64,000 nucleotides of DNA from assembly GCA_001584585.1 (NCBI GenBank), contig LSYV01000034.1, positions 1,137,734-1,201,733 of the forward strand, in the 5' to 3' direction. Under the pieces are notes generated by a model. That model saw only the letters and a program-made list of their open reading frames with translations, did no database searches and had not been told where the DNA came from. A program made the translations under genes and the position numbers. Below, piece by piece: positions 23,301-35,200 of the stretch. This stretch comes from Gonium pectorale (Eukaryota; Chlorophyta; Chlorophyceae; Chlamydomonadales; Volvocaceae). The first letter of the stretch is position 1. Each line of letters starts with the position of its first letter.

Positions 23301-24370
23301 GGCCTGCGGTGCAAGGGACTGAGCCGCTTGGCAGCCGCTCCGCGTCACGGCAGCGGTCGGGTTCTCCACAGCTTCCAGCCGCCCCGGTCCAGCTGCTCCC
23401 CATGGCCGTGTCGTGGAGTCCAGTATCCACTGCTCGCCCTCCCCAACCGCTGCAGCCGCTGCTCTCCTGCAGCCCGCTGCAAGACAAGGGCCCAGAGCCG
23501 GCAGCGGCGGCTTGGCCCGCGTCCATTGGCACCGCTGCGGTGCCCGCTTCGCCTGATTCGTCATGTCGACACACTGCCGCTGCGTCCCCTGCCGCAACGC
23601 GCTGCACGCCCGCGTCGCCATAAGCCGCATCACTCAGATCGAAATCGCTGTGCCGCCCGCCTTCACTGCCGCTGCTGCCACTGGTGCTGCAAGATGCCGC
23701 ACCGTTGCGACACCCGAACAGCAGCTCACTCACGGCGTGCACGATGCCGGGGGCGTCTGTCAGGTCCAGCTGGGGGCATTGCAGCTGGAGGGCTCCCACG
23801 CGAGCGCGCCGCCGGAGGAAGCGCTCCAGGCTGCGCACCTGCTCTGCATCCCATAGGCACACCTGTGAGAGCGGAGGACATGGATGTGTGAAACTGTGGT
23901 GGCCGAGTGAAGCGCAGGGCGCGCAAGAGGCAGGGCAGCGGAATGGTCCCCGTTTGCTGCAACACGTTGACCGTGCCATTGGGCAGGAGGCAGGAGGGAC
24001 ACAGGCACACGACACATACGGCAACGTTGATTGGGGCAACGGCGTGCGAGGAAACTGAAAATAGATCCCTCGCACAACGTTCCTGGACACAGTCGTGATG
24101 CGCCTGCCTGTGCGCCTCAGCCCAGTCCGTGCAGACGGCCGCGAGCGCCGCCCGGGACTCGTGCAGAGCCCGTGCTTGGGAACCCTCGTCGCTGGCCCGC
24201 CTCAAGTCAGCGGCCCCCGGCATCCGGCAGCACTCATTGACCGATGGCCCGAGACGCGATTGCAGGTGCGGCATAATGTTCTCACGTAGGATGTCGGTAA
24301 AAGGCTTTTCGGCCCAGCCCCTTTCACAATCAGTTTCAGATCGCTCTTTTATTACGATAGGTTTAGCCAT
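17342..24370 (-). CDS. F-box-like / leucine-rich repeat protein
   Basis: Minus-strand exons 24370-24020, 23862-23249, 23082-22880, 22636-22465, 22130-21545, 21267-21093, 20747-20026, 19698-19596, 19385-19222, 18958-17978 and 17518-17342 join in frame (4248 nt, 1415 aa). The N-terminus has an F-box-like pattern (FTDILRENIMPHL, then RAALAAVCTDWAEAHR). Most later exons carry leucine-rich repeats of the form LxxLxxLxL, e.g. LRDLRRLDLRRCDWL, LPALRELELVVGLL, LTQLRVLKLSW, LEELDVAWM and a final EEGLRHLLSRCPSLGAV. Long disordered acidic, Ser- and Ala-rich inserts (exons 2, 5, 7, 10) separate the repeats. The family suggests a substrate-binding adaptor of an SCF ubiquitin ligase, but Skp1 binding is not proven by the sequence. 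The end of exon 2 has alternative donors; the other junctions are well supported by phase. A 10-bp minisatellite lies in intron 2. Confidence 0.72.
23141..23230 (+). repeat. 10-bp minisatellite, nine units (TGTCAGGNGG type)
   Basis: Nine units in perfect 10-bp register, most reading TGTCAGGAGG or TGTCAGGCGG, with a few substitutions. It lies inside intron 2 of the F-box/LRR gene and fills more than half of that intron. Confidence 0.9.
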
Positions 24371-24782
24371 ATTTCATGCAGGTCGGAGCCTCGCGCTCAA
24401 CTCGCGCTCAAGATGCGTCAGCCGTAACTGTCGCGACGCTGAAATACGTCTCAATCAATCAGCAATAGCAAGTTTGTGGTTGGGTCGGCTTGTGAGGCTG
24501 GTGTGCCTGCGACGTTTGTGCACACCTGTGCGTTAGGGTGCCGTACCTCCGTACCCAGCCACCATGCTCCTCCTGCCCACTCCCTTCGGGATATACAACT
24601 GGTAATCAATAAGCAGTCTTAGCTAAGCGCGCAAGGTGACATTGCAGTCAACCGTGCACGCAATGGAGTGGTTCCCCGGCGGCAAAGCCTTTGGCATGCC
24701 GCTACCAGCTTGCCGGCGCATGAAACGACCTTATGTGTTGTCGGATGCAAACCAGCTGGCTTCCACACCAGGGCAGGCTTAC

Positions 24783-24837
24783 GTGCGTCCTGTGCAGTGC
24801 ATGGACTGCTACTGTGCGTCCTGTGTAGTGCATGGAC
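24783..24837 (+). repeat. Tandem duplication, 31-bp unit
   Basis: The unit begins GTGCGTCCTGTG and is repeated once with a single visible change (CAGTGC to TAGTGC); the second copy is truncated at about 24 bases. Intergenic. Confidence 0.7.
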
Positions 24838-24866
24838 CTCATCACGCGATACCCACATGGGATTGG

Positions 24867-25070
24867 GGAGGCAGGCTCCCTCATGGCTCCCCCGTGGCGC
24901 CGGGTACCAGGGTGGCATGCATGCAAGACCATGCGCCGCACACAAACGGACCCTCCCGGACGTCTGCCTGCACACGTCAATGCCTTGAAAAAAAGAGAAC
25001 CAGAAACGGGGAAGGCAGCCTCTACGGACATACACATCCGAGGGGGTGATGTTTGCAGCGGGGCGCCGAG
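24867..25070 (+). repeat. Degenerate copy of a foldback-type repeat
   Basis: The left end carries the dispersed 15-mer GGAGGCAGGCTCCCT. The right part (about 24987-25070) matches the 52.1-kb foldback: an A-rich AAAAAGAGA, then GCCTCTACGG, ACATACACATCCGAG, and GATGTTTGCAG against GATGTTTCCAG there. It is probably a decayed non-autonomous element. Confidence 0.5.
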
Positions 25071-25275
25071 TACAGGGCATGGCGGGCGAGGTGTACGAGC
25101 AGACGGACCCTCCTGGTGTGTCACCAGAGTAGTTACCTGCCTATAAGTAGAGGGTGCGAGGGTCCGGCGAGCGGAGGGTCCTGCAAATCTGAACCCCGGT
25201 CATAGTCGCCCTCAACTTCATTCCCGCAACCCCCAAGCGCATTTCACCGCTTCCCTCATTGCCGCGGGCCCGCAG

Positions 25276-25407
25276 GGAATCACGGCTGCCGCATGGCCCA
25301 TGGGTCTGCTGCGCGCCGCCCAGGGGCTGATAGCGGGCGTGTTCGGCGGGGCGGGACACTACGCCGCCGCCAGGCAGGCGGCAACGGTGGCGCCAACAGT
25401 AGATTAG
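25276..25407 (+). other. Possible orphan terminal exon
   Basis: After an acceptor-like CCCGCAG the frame reads GITAAAWPMGLLRAAQGL and on to a TAG, 43 codons, with a small hydrophobic patch (LIAGVFGGAG). No upstream exon with matching phase or family was found, so it may be a remnant or chance. Confidence 0.2.
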
Positions 25408-26212
25408 CTGCTGCTGCCGCCGGGGCGGGGGCTGGCCCTCACGGCGCTGGCCGCCCGGCTGGCGGACCCTCTATGAACCCCGGCTCACTCGTCGCTGCGG
25501 TTGAGGGCTTTGCGTTAGGATTGAACATAACCGTTTCAGTATCTCATACTTCCATCCTTGTCCCGGTGCATATGCTCCACGTCCTTCGCAGCAAGTGACA
25601 AAGCACGTGGATGGCGGGTATGTACCATGGGGGCTCGAGGGCTTCCGCTACTTCTAAGCACTTGATGGCTAGAGCTGCCCCGACCCCGGAAACATTTCGT
25701 CTGCAGGAACGTGCAGGAGTCGATTTGGGAGGAACCCGCAAGTGGTTGGCAGTCGCTAGCTATGCTGCGGCTCTAATGCATAACCCTCGCACGAGTTTTT
25801 ATGATGGAAATAAGGCGCCGCCTGATGCAATTGGGTTCCAGCTCCTCTGCACGGCGCGCACGGTTGGCGCGACCGACAGCATCGTCATGCCGCAAACCAA
25901 AATTATCATAGCTGCCTTAGGCTGCCATACCGAAGAACGTTTATACTGTAATAGTTCCAGCCGTTGCCCACCGAGCATGGGCATGACCGAGAAGTAACAC
26001 CCTTCTTTCGCGCGCACATGATCTTAGGTTGCAGCATTTAGAATGTCCGTGCAAGGAAGATACTAGCTAGGATTCTGGTTTAGGGTGCAGACGCGCTCCA
26101 GCATCTCCCCAGAGTGAATGGCCGCTGGCCCCCAGACCGCTCACGAGGCTCCTTGAGTACAGAATACAAATATTCCTATTATTCAGAGGCTTATTGAAGC
26201 GGGTTTCGTAAA

Positions 26213-29200
26213 ATGGCAGCCGGATCAGCGGCAGTCCTCACAAACTTCCTCACGAATTTTTATGTGTGCCTCGGGTGCTTCGGGGCGTTCTGTATCCTCC
26301 GGCTCCGGCCATGGGCGAGGCGCTTCTTCGCCTCGCGGAGGTGCGCTGCAAGAGTCGAATGGAGACAAATGCGTATGAGCTATTGGTTGCTGGGTTCGGC
26401 ATTGCTTCAGCCCCACTTGCGGGAAGTGTCGGTGGGCGCTGGCATGGTGCCGCGACATAGCCTTTTTTGTCGCGACGCGATGTGAAGGATACGAATGCAA
26501 TTACACATGTGATGGGCTAGGCGTAACGGCGTTAGACAGCTTTAGGACTCAGCAAGACAACTGTGCCTCGTGCTGCCCGGTGGATGCATTGCAGGTATGC
26601 GAAAGACATAGACCTGAAGCCGAAGAGGCTGCCCAACGGCCTCTTCAGCTGGATCCTACCGGTGGTGACATACCCGGAGGAGGACATCATTGATGAGGCG
26701 GGACTGGACTGTGCCATGTACCTGCGCATTCTGCGCTTCGGTGAGGGTGCCGGGCGCGCCGTGCTAGCAACGGGTGTCGCGGTTTGTGCGGCAGGCTGTC
26801 AGCCGCTGTCCACAGTGGTGGTGTTCGGGGGAGGAGGCAGAACGGGCGTCCATGCCTCACTCCGTTCCCCTTGACAAGCCTGTTACCATTCTGGAGTGCG
26901 CATTGCACGGCTTCCATGAGTGTCCGGGTCAAGATGTACGTGCTCGCGCTTTTTGGGTCCCTTCGTTTGCGCGCACTGATGCTCCCAGAGCCTCCGCAGA
27001 TTCTCCATTGGATGATCAGGCTGCACCGCGGCATTCTTCATCACTGTTCCCCAACGCCCAGAACGTTTCTTGCACGCCGCTTGAACCCGCCGGTCTCATG
27101 ATCCCGCTGCAGGCCTGGGACACTTCTTCATCCTCACAATCTGGTGCATCATCGTGGTGCTGCCGCCCAACATGACCAGCAATGAGATTGAGCGGCTGCT
27201 GGCGCAGCAGGTACGGGTCCCGGCACTGGGCCTGCCTGGTCGTCGCACATGGCCTAAATGGGGCCATCTCGGAACGGGGTGCGGTCCCGTGGAAGGGCAG
27301 GGGCGCGCCCGTCCTGCTGCATGTCCCTTCGGCTGCTGGAGCACTGAGGCCATGAGTATATTGCAAGCTGCAGATCATGCCTGCAGGCGTGGGTAACATT
27401 GGGTTCGTGGGCAGGGACTGATCCCAAGGGCCCTCTCGTGCTCATGCGGAAGCGCTTTTCCTTCCATTGCTGGCCTGTGTGAACAGCAACGGGTTACGGC
27501 GCCTGCGTCGGAAGCAGCGTGGGCAGGTCTGCTACGGATGCTCATCCTCTTTGGGTCTCCCTTCCCGGCGCAGGCGAGCAGCAACTCCACCATCACCAAC
27601 ACTACCGATGGTGACTCGGAGGTCACCACCATTAAGTCCTCGAGCGGCCAGGAGTTTAAGTTCACCAACTTTGACCGCTACTCCCTGTCCAACATCCCCG
27701 CGGGCAGCCCCAAGATGTGGTCGCACCTGATCTCCGTGTATTTCGTGGTGCTCTTCACGCTCTGGGTACGCTCTGGGCCTGACAGGCGGAGGGGGCTTCG
27801 AGGGGGTTAACAGACCCAGACGCCTTGTAGGACATCTATGGATCTTGGGATGTTGCCCCCAGACCGGTCCCACGGCGTTGTACCAATAACATAATGCGTC
27901 TCATTGCGAGGGGGCCCATTTCGTTTCCATGGGCGTTGCTGCGCACGCATGCGCGAAATGCACTCGGTGGTATGTTCAGGTTGTATTGGCTGTCCTACGT
28001 GCATGGACACCGGTAGACTGGGTCTTTACGAGGTGACCTCCTCACCTCTCTGCGTCTCGTTCCGCGTTGCGCTGCATGCGCTGAGAACTACGATGGGGGC
28101 AAAGAGTGAAACCAAAGGAGGCCGATGCCGACATTGGGCCGGCAAGCCTTGCCCGCAGCAGGGTATCGCTCGTCCCCTGGCCTCTGGCTCTCATTCCTTG
28201 GTGCGCTGCGTTTTCTCCCTCGCAGCGACTGTGGCGCTTTAACAAGGAGTCGGTGCTGCTGCGCCTGCTCTTCCTGGGCAACGCCAAGCGCGGAGGGCCC
28301 TCGCACACCGTTCTGGTGACGGACATCCCGGCCGTCAGCGAGGCGAGTTTACGTACTTGCCACCCGTTACACCCCGAGGGGTGAAACTGGAACTGCTCGT
28401 GCGCACAGCTGTGTTCAGTACAATGCACATGCGCCTCCTTAACGCTTAAGGCCACGACGCTTGGTGCCATGACGCTTGGCGATCGCCGGCGCACGGCACG
28501 TGCGCGGGCCTTTGCTCCAGCGAGGAAGGTAGCCGCTCTCGACTGAAACCGGCCGATGCAATACATCTCTTGCAGGCGGTATCCAAGGCCTTGAAAGAGG
28601 AGAAGGCCATCAAGCGGTCTGCTTCCATGAGGCAGGGCGGCCTCCAGTCGATGGGCTCCCTGAAGGACGGCTCCTCCGTTAACGTGAGCAGTTGCTTACA
28701 CCCCACCCGGAATCCTCATCTGCGCTAACTCCGGACATGGACACCCACTGTCTGACGCACGTCGCTCGCGCAACAACACGATGCACTGGCGTAATTGACC
28801 CACAGTGCTGCGTGTTGAACCGACAATACAGCGCACGCTTGGTGCACCGCTCGTAGCTCGTCCCGTGCGCCCGCGCGCGATTATCGGCTTGTTCTGCTCG
28901 CAACCATGCTGGCAACATCAGCACGGCTTGGTTTTCTTGCAGGCGGACAGCTGCTACATCGAACTGCAGGGAGGCCCTGCGGACGCGGAGGCGCCAGCCA
29001 AGGGGCTGACCACCTCGCCCTCGGGGCTCCCCGACTCGCCCAGGCTGCCCACCAGCACCAAGTCCGTGTCATTCGGGGACTCGCAGCCGTCTAAGCAAAT
29101 CCCGCTGCCGCCCCTGGCAACCGCGCCGACCATGAAACGGTCAGTGTTAGCAGTGTCTAGCGACTGCTGCGGTACGGCGTGCTACTTTCCTCGCAAAGCT

Positions 29201-32200
29201 GCTGTGCGGAATGGACTTGATTGTGCTTGTATGATACACAACCACATTTGTGCTCTTCCGCGTTGTTTGCGTGTAACTGGCATTAGCCGTGCGTACTCAA
29301 CGATCGCCAACGCCTATCTGGGTCGCGCAGGGCCGCTGTCAACGGCACCGTCGTCACGGCCACCGCCTCGCCTTTTGCGGATGCCAAGTCCAACGCTGCC
29401 GCCGCGGTGGCCATCTCCGCGGCCGCCGACGGCACGGTGGCGGCCGACTCGGGGGTCCCCACGCCCGGCGGCGGCGACGGCGTGCCGCCCACCACGCCGC
29501 GCAAGCGCAGCGGCGTGGTTGGCAAACTGTTGGGCGCCGCCAGCGACAAGCAGCGGCTGGGCTCCGTGGGCTCGGGCTACACGCTGGTGGCGGACGTGGA
29601 CCCCAAGTACGCGGCCACAGGCGGCAAGCTGGAGCTGCAGCGCGTGGGCCTGACCGGCGAGGATATCCTAAAGGAGTTGGAGGTGCGCGCGCGCTGGAAA
29701 AAGGCTTGTTGTGCCAGCAGTCTCATAGGTCCCTCGAGCCGACTGGTGGACTAAGTAGCTACGGTAATGTTCGGACATGAGCAGGATCGGCGAGCCGAGC
29801 CGTTCGCAAGGGCCTCTACCGTGTGTGGCGGCGCGTTGGCGGTGGTTCGCGATTCCCGGGGTGTAGCGGCGCACAGGAGGCTCCGGGGCTTTTGCATGTG
29901 CAAGCGGGAGTCAACCAGATCACTACCAGCGATTCCATGGCCCTATGCCAGGGCGCACGAACGCCAGGGTGCATCCCTTGACCGCAATTTCGTCCCAAGT
30001 ACTAGATAGTCTTGTCATGGACCCCTAGTGAGGCCGCGGCCCCTTGACCCCGCGCATCTCCTGCCTCCCTGGCTTTGCCGTCGGACGGGCGAATGCTGGT
30101 GGCGTCCAGCCAATCCGTTCCTATCACAATCCGTTTCTCACCTCCCCGGATGCAAAAGCTCCCGTACCTGGGTGCGCGACACGCTGGAGTGCAGCCCGCT
30201 GCCGCGTCCGTGACCCCATACTGGTTCTGTCACGGGCCTCTTGAAACCACGCCCCTTGAAACCGTCCCAAAAAAGGTGATCGAGCCGGAGGACCTACTTA
30301 AGTCGCTGCCCCCCAACCTGGGCGTGGACACGCGGCCACTGCCGCCCAGCCGCCGCAACACCAAGCGCTTCACCTACGACCTCAAGAGTGACGTGCTGGA
30401 CCCCGTCCGCAGCGCAAAGGAGAAGCTCAAGGTACGTTCGCACCGGAGCAGCGAGGGGCGGTTGAGAGCCGCCTGCTCTGTGAGCGCATCGCACCGGAGC
30501 AGCGAGGGGCGGTTGAGAGCCGCCTGCTCTGTGAGCGCATCGCACGCGTACCCGCAGTCAGAGCCTGTCAGGAGGTGGCCACAGGGGAGCAGTGCTTGTC
30601 TCGGCGCCTGGGCGTTTCGCGTGCAACGCGAGTACCCGATGGCGGCTCCGCAGCCGCTGCAAGAGCTGTGCTCGTGACTGGCATGAGCACCGTAGCCGAG
30701 CCACACTTGCGCAGCCTGGCCACCCATCCGCCAGACATTGGGGCATGTCCATTGGCCAGCATGGGCGCACCCTCCCCCTCCCCACAGTACGATTATGATA
30801 CACTTGCAACTTGGCCCTCTTATTGTTTAATCACTGCTAATGCGCTGGGTTTTGGACCGGGGGCGGTCAGCACGTAATGGCTGCGGCGGACCTGGGTGCA
30901 GAAAAACGCTCAGCGACCGCCGACGCGTCGGGCGGTGCAAGGGCATCGCGCGCATAAGCGTCCTGCCGGAACACGTCCCTAGCCACCCACGTATGTTGAC
31001 GCTTGTTGCCCTCTTTGTGTCTTCTCTGTTCGGCTTGCAGTCGGGCATGACGCCGCAGCAGATGGTGGCGCGGGAGTTCTCCATGGTGTATGCGCCCAAC
31101 AGCATTGCGGCGGTTAACATGATCCTGGACACGGCGGAGCTGGAGCCGCTGGCCGAGGAGTATAACGCGGTAGGTCCGAGCGGGCGGCAGGCTGCTTGCT
31201 GGCTGTAGCGCCGCTTCCGTGGGGCGTTCCAAAAGCGCGGTTTCAGAGCGACGGCTGGGTTTGCGGCGGGGATCCGTTCCGGGCGCGGTGGTGCTGAGTC
31301 TCGGCAGCTCGGTAAGAAGCGCGCCCCGTGGCAACCGCTGCTGTGAAGGCATGTAGGCTGGGTCCTTGCGAGGTGCGGGAAACACAGTACTAAGGTTGTT
31401 GCTCCCCGGCGCAGGTAGCTGAGCAGCTGGAGGACTACCTGGAGATGGCCAAGCTGCGCCTCAAGCTCCGCAAGGGGCTGCCGCCTAAGCAGGTGGGCAT
31501 TGCGGCCGGCGTGCCGTACTGGAGACGGAGCCCAGCCGCTTGCTGTGGCGGCGGGCCTGGGGGCGTGGGCCGCGTTGTGTGCAGTAGCCGTTTGTCTCCC
31601 GCTACACCACACAGCCCGAGGCCGCGTCCCGCAAGTTACGAGTTGGGATTCGCCGTGCTGCCCGCTTCATACACAGGTCACCATCCTGTGCGCGCGGTAC
31701 ACGGACATGGAGTACGTGAAGCAGTTCAAGACCAAGTGGTTCGTCAAGGTGTGTTGATGAAACAACCGGTAACAACCAGTACTGAAGCTTGAACCCGGAG
31801 CCCCACCCGTTCGTGCCTGGTGCCTTACGCCTCTACCCCCCTAACCCACACCGCAGCCAGCGTGCCTGCCATCTAACCCGCTGACGCGGCCCCGTGCAGG
31901 TTGACGCAGTGGAGTGGTGGCTGGAGCGCATGCGATACCTGCGGGTGAGCCGTTAGAGCGTGTCACCCTTTGTCGATAGCGCCTCGGCTCTCTTGCATTC
32001 CATGCTCGTATACGTCCTGTAGTCCTCTCACTGCGGGCCCAGCAGCCCCGCATTGCCCCTTCTGCAAGGCGCCATGCTCACCATACGCCTTCTCAAGCAT
32101 CTTATTGCTGTATCTGGGGCCCTTTTCGCTGTACAGGAGAAGATCAAGGAGCAGCAGGATATCGCGGCCCGCAAGGTGGCGCCCTCCGCTTTTGTCACAT

Positions 32201-35200
32201 TCAAGTGCGTTGGCATTAAGAGTGGGGTACACATGGACGGGGCCTGGCAATGCGCGCCGTGAGGCCATGCTGCTGAGCTCCAGGTGCCAAGTCTCCGGTG
32301 CGCTTACAACTTCAATGTACGCCCAAGTTGGTCGGATCAAACTACTCTCTGTAACCATATAGCCAGATATCTATAGGGGAATTGGTCTGAGTGTCGGGCC
32401 CATCCCCCGAATGCGCTCCCGCTCGCAGCACCCGCATGGCCCAGGCCGTGGGCGCCAACTCGCTGCACTCGCACGATGAGAATGCCTGGCGCCTCCAGAA
32501 CGCGCCGGCGCCATTTGAGGTCATCTGGAAGAACCTGTCGATGACGATGCCCATCAAGAGCGGCCGCCTTTACATCCTGTGAGTACTGGCACAGCCCGGC
32601 AAGCAGGGCCTCGCTGCCCCGCTGCTGTTCCCTGTACACGAAGGAAGTTCGGCGTGGATCAGGGTGCATGACCTGATGCCACGAGTCTTGCCGTGGAGGC
32701 GCGCGTTATGCCTCCTCCTGACTTGCCTGGAATCGCCCGGAAGCGCCACTCATGCTTGGGTCGGCGCCTTGCCTCCTCTCCAGGTGGGCCGCGTTCTGGG
32801 CCATGACCATCTTCTTCATGGTGCCCATCACCGCGATCCAGGTACGGCGGTGACGTCATGGAATCCCATGAGACAATGCCACACAGGCAGGCTACGGTCT
32901 TCCCAAGTCTCCGAGCCGCTGCGCAGAGGGTTGCCTTGCAACTAGGGGCTTTGCACAGTAACGCTCTCAAGGACATTGCCAGTTGAGCGCATGCGCATTT
33001 GGCGTCTTCGAGATCGCGCCGTCTCCAGTCTACAGGCTTGGGCCCGTACTCCAACGCGCATCTGTATTGGACCGCTTCCCGCTGCCCGCGCGACAGGCCA
33101 TCATCGAGGTGCCAAAGCTGGCTCAGGTGCCCGTACTGGGCAAGATCGTCACAGCGCCGGGGGTTCGCCAGATTCTGGAGGCCATCGTGCCAGGTACGCG
33201 CGGCGGCGGGGCATGGTCGCTCTTATCCAGCTTGCACCAAGGGCTTGCAATTAGGGCTACGCCGGGCGTTTACGGCGCGGTGGTAGACGTCGTCAGATGC
33301 CGCCCATGCGGGCTGACCTGGCACACGTCTGTCATGGCATTTGAATGCCGGTATGGCACGGCCTCAGGTCTTGCGCTCAAGATTTTCCTGCTGCTGGTGC
33401 CCATCATCCTCCGCTTCATGGCCATCCTGTCGGGCTCCACGTCGGAATCCGAGGTCGACTTTGGAGTGGTGAAGCGCTTCTTCCTGTTCCAGGTGCGCAG
33501 GACACGCCACCGTGCGATGAAGCTACGGCATCCTCGCCGCTACCACATACTGGTAGCAGCTGCTGAAACATGCTTGCCAGCAGCCGGCGTGTGCGCGCCT
33601 AATGCCGCGTCCGCCCGCAGACCACTGTCGTGCACTGCGCCTCATGTGCATTGCGATGCTATGCTACCCCCTCCCCTTCCCAACCACCAGGTGATCGTAG
33701 TGTTCTTTGGCAACATCATCGCGGGCTCCTTCTTCAACCAGGTGCGGCCGCGAGCGAAGCCCTCAAGTCACATGCTCTGCATTGCACGGCCCTTGACGAA
33801 CGCATCCCCATATGCATTACCATAGATCCCTGGTCTTTTGTGCGATTGACCTCTCCCGCCTCCCGTTGCAATTCGTGTTTCCGCCGTCATCGGAGTGCAG
33901 CTCAAGCAGTGGGTGAACAACCCCTCAAGCGTCATCCCGACGCTGGGCAAGTCCATCCCCATGACGTCGACCTTCTACGTCACCTACCTGCTCATCAACG
34001 TATGTGCGCCGATGCGTCGGTGCACTCTTATGTACATGTTATGAGCAATTGCTATTCTTGCAAGGGCACTTGCAGTTTGACGCGGAGCACTCGCGGTGCG
34101 GGAGGTGGTCCTTGGCCATTGGCCTTGCCATTTTCCCGGACATCAGATGGCTCTTACGGCCTACCTGTTGGCCTGCCACCCCATCCGCAGGGTCTGGCCG
34201 TCAAGTCGATCGCCTTCATCCGGCTGCCCAACTTTATCATTTTCTGGATCCTGTCGAAGTTCGCGGGCAGCCCTCGCGCGCGTCAGCGCATGTGGATGTA
34301 CCAGTACACCAACAACGGCACGACAGTGGTGGACCACACGATCGCGCTGCTCATCGGGACGGTAGGTTCCTACGCATACTGGCGGCGTGGATGGACGGCG
34401 GCAGCGAAGAGAAGCAGCGTACCCGCAGCGCATCATGGTCGCTAGCAACGTGGCTTGGCTTGAGCACGATACCAGGACTCCAGCCAGTATCGCTTCGTGT
34501 GCGTCCTCTCCTGGGCTGGTGCATCACACCCATGCGTTGTTCGCATTTTCAACCAGGAATTTGGAACCAGTCGGCGGTATCTGTCCGATGATCTGCACCT
34601 TGCTCTGCCTGCTCGTCTTGCCACAGACATCCGTACCTGCCCTGTCTTACCTGCCCGTGGTGTCGCCCTTCACATACCGCCCGCAGACATTCTCGTGCAT
34701 CAATCCGATCATCTGTCCCGCGGCGCTCGTCTATTTCCTGGTCAACTACATCGGCGAGCGCTACAACAACATTTACGTCTTCCGGCGGGAATACGAGAGC
34801 GGCGGCCGCCTCTGGGCCACGGTATGTCCATCGCCTGGGCCACGCAGTACATGACCAAAGCCAGCGCGATTGTTTGCTGCATTAGATGGTAAAACACCAA
34901 GGTGCTGACTACCACACACCTTGAACCATGTTCATCATTTACCCTATGAACATTTTCTCGTCTTTCTCCCTTTTGTCGCCCCGCAGGTGTACAACCAGGT
35001 CATGGCAGGCCTGTACATCATGCAGATCACAATGCTGGGCCTGCTATCGATCAAGAAGTTCCCCTTCTCGCCCGTGATGTTCCCGCTCATTTTCTTCTCC
35101 ATCAGCTCTCACATCGGCACGCTGCAGCTGTACAGCAGGCCCTGGTGAGAAAGCAAGCCTGCATGACCCGTGCGCCTCGCACGCGGGATCCAGACGTTGC

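Larger units (their letters stand above)
24371..26212. other. Intergenic region between divergent F-box/LRR and OSCA copy A genes
   Basis: This should hold both promoters. It also contains a 31-bp tandem duplication (24783-24837), a partial copy of a repeat shared with 52 kb, and a short terminal-exon-like ORF at 25276-25407. The last 100 bases before copy A are AT-rich. No other gene was recognised. Confidence 0.45.
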
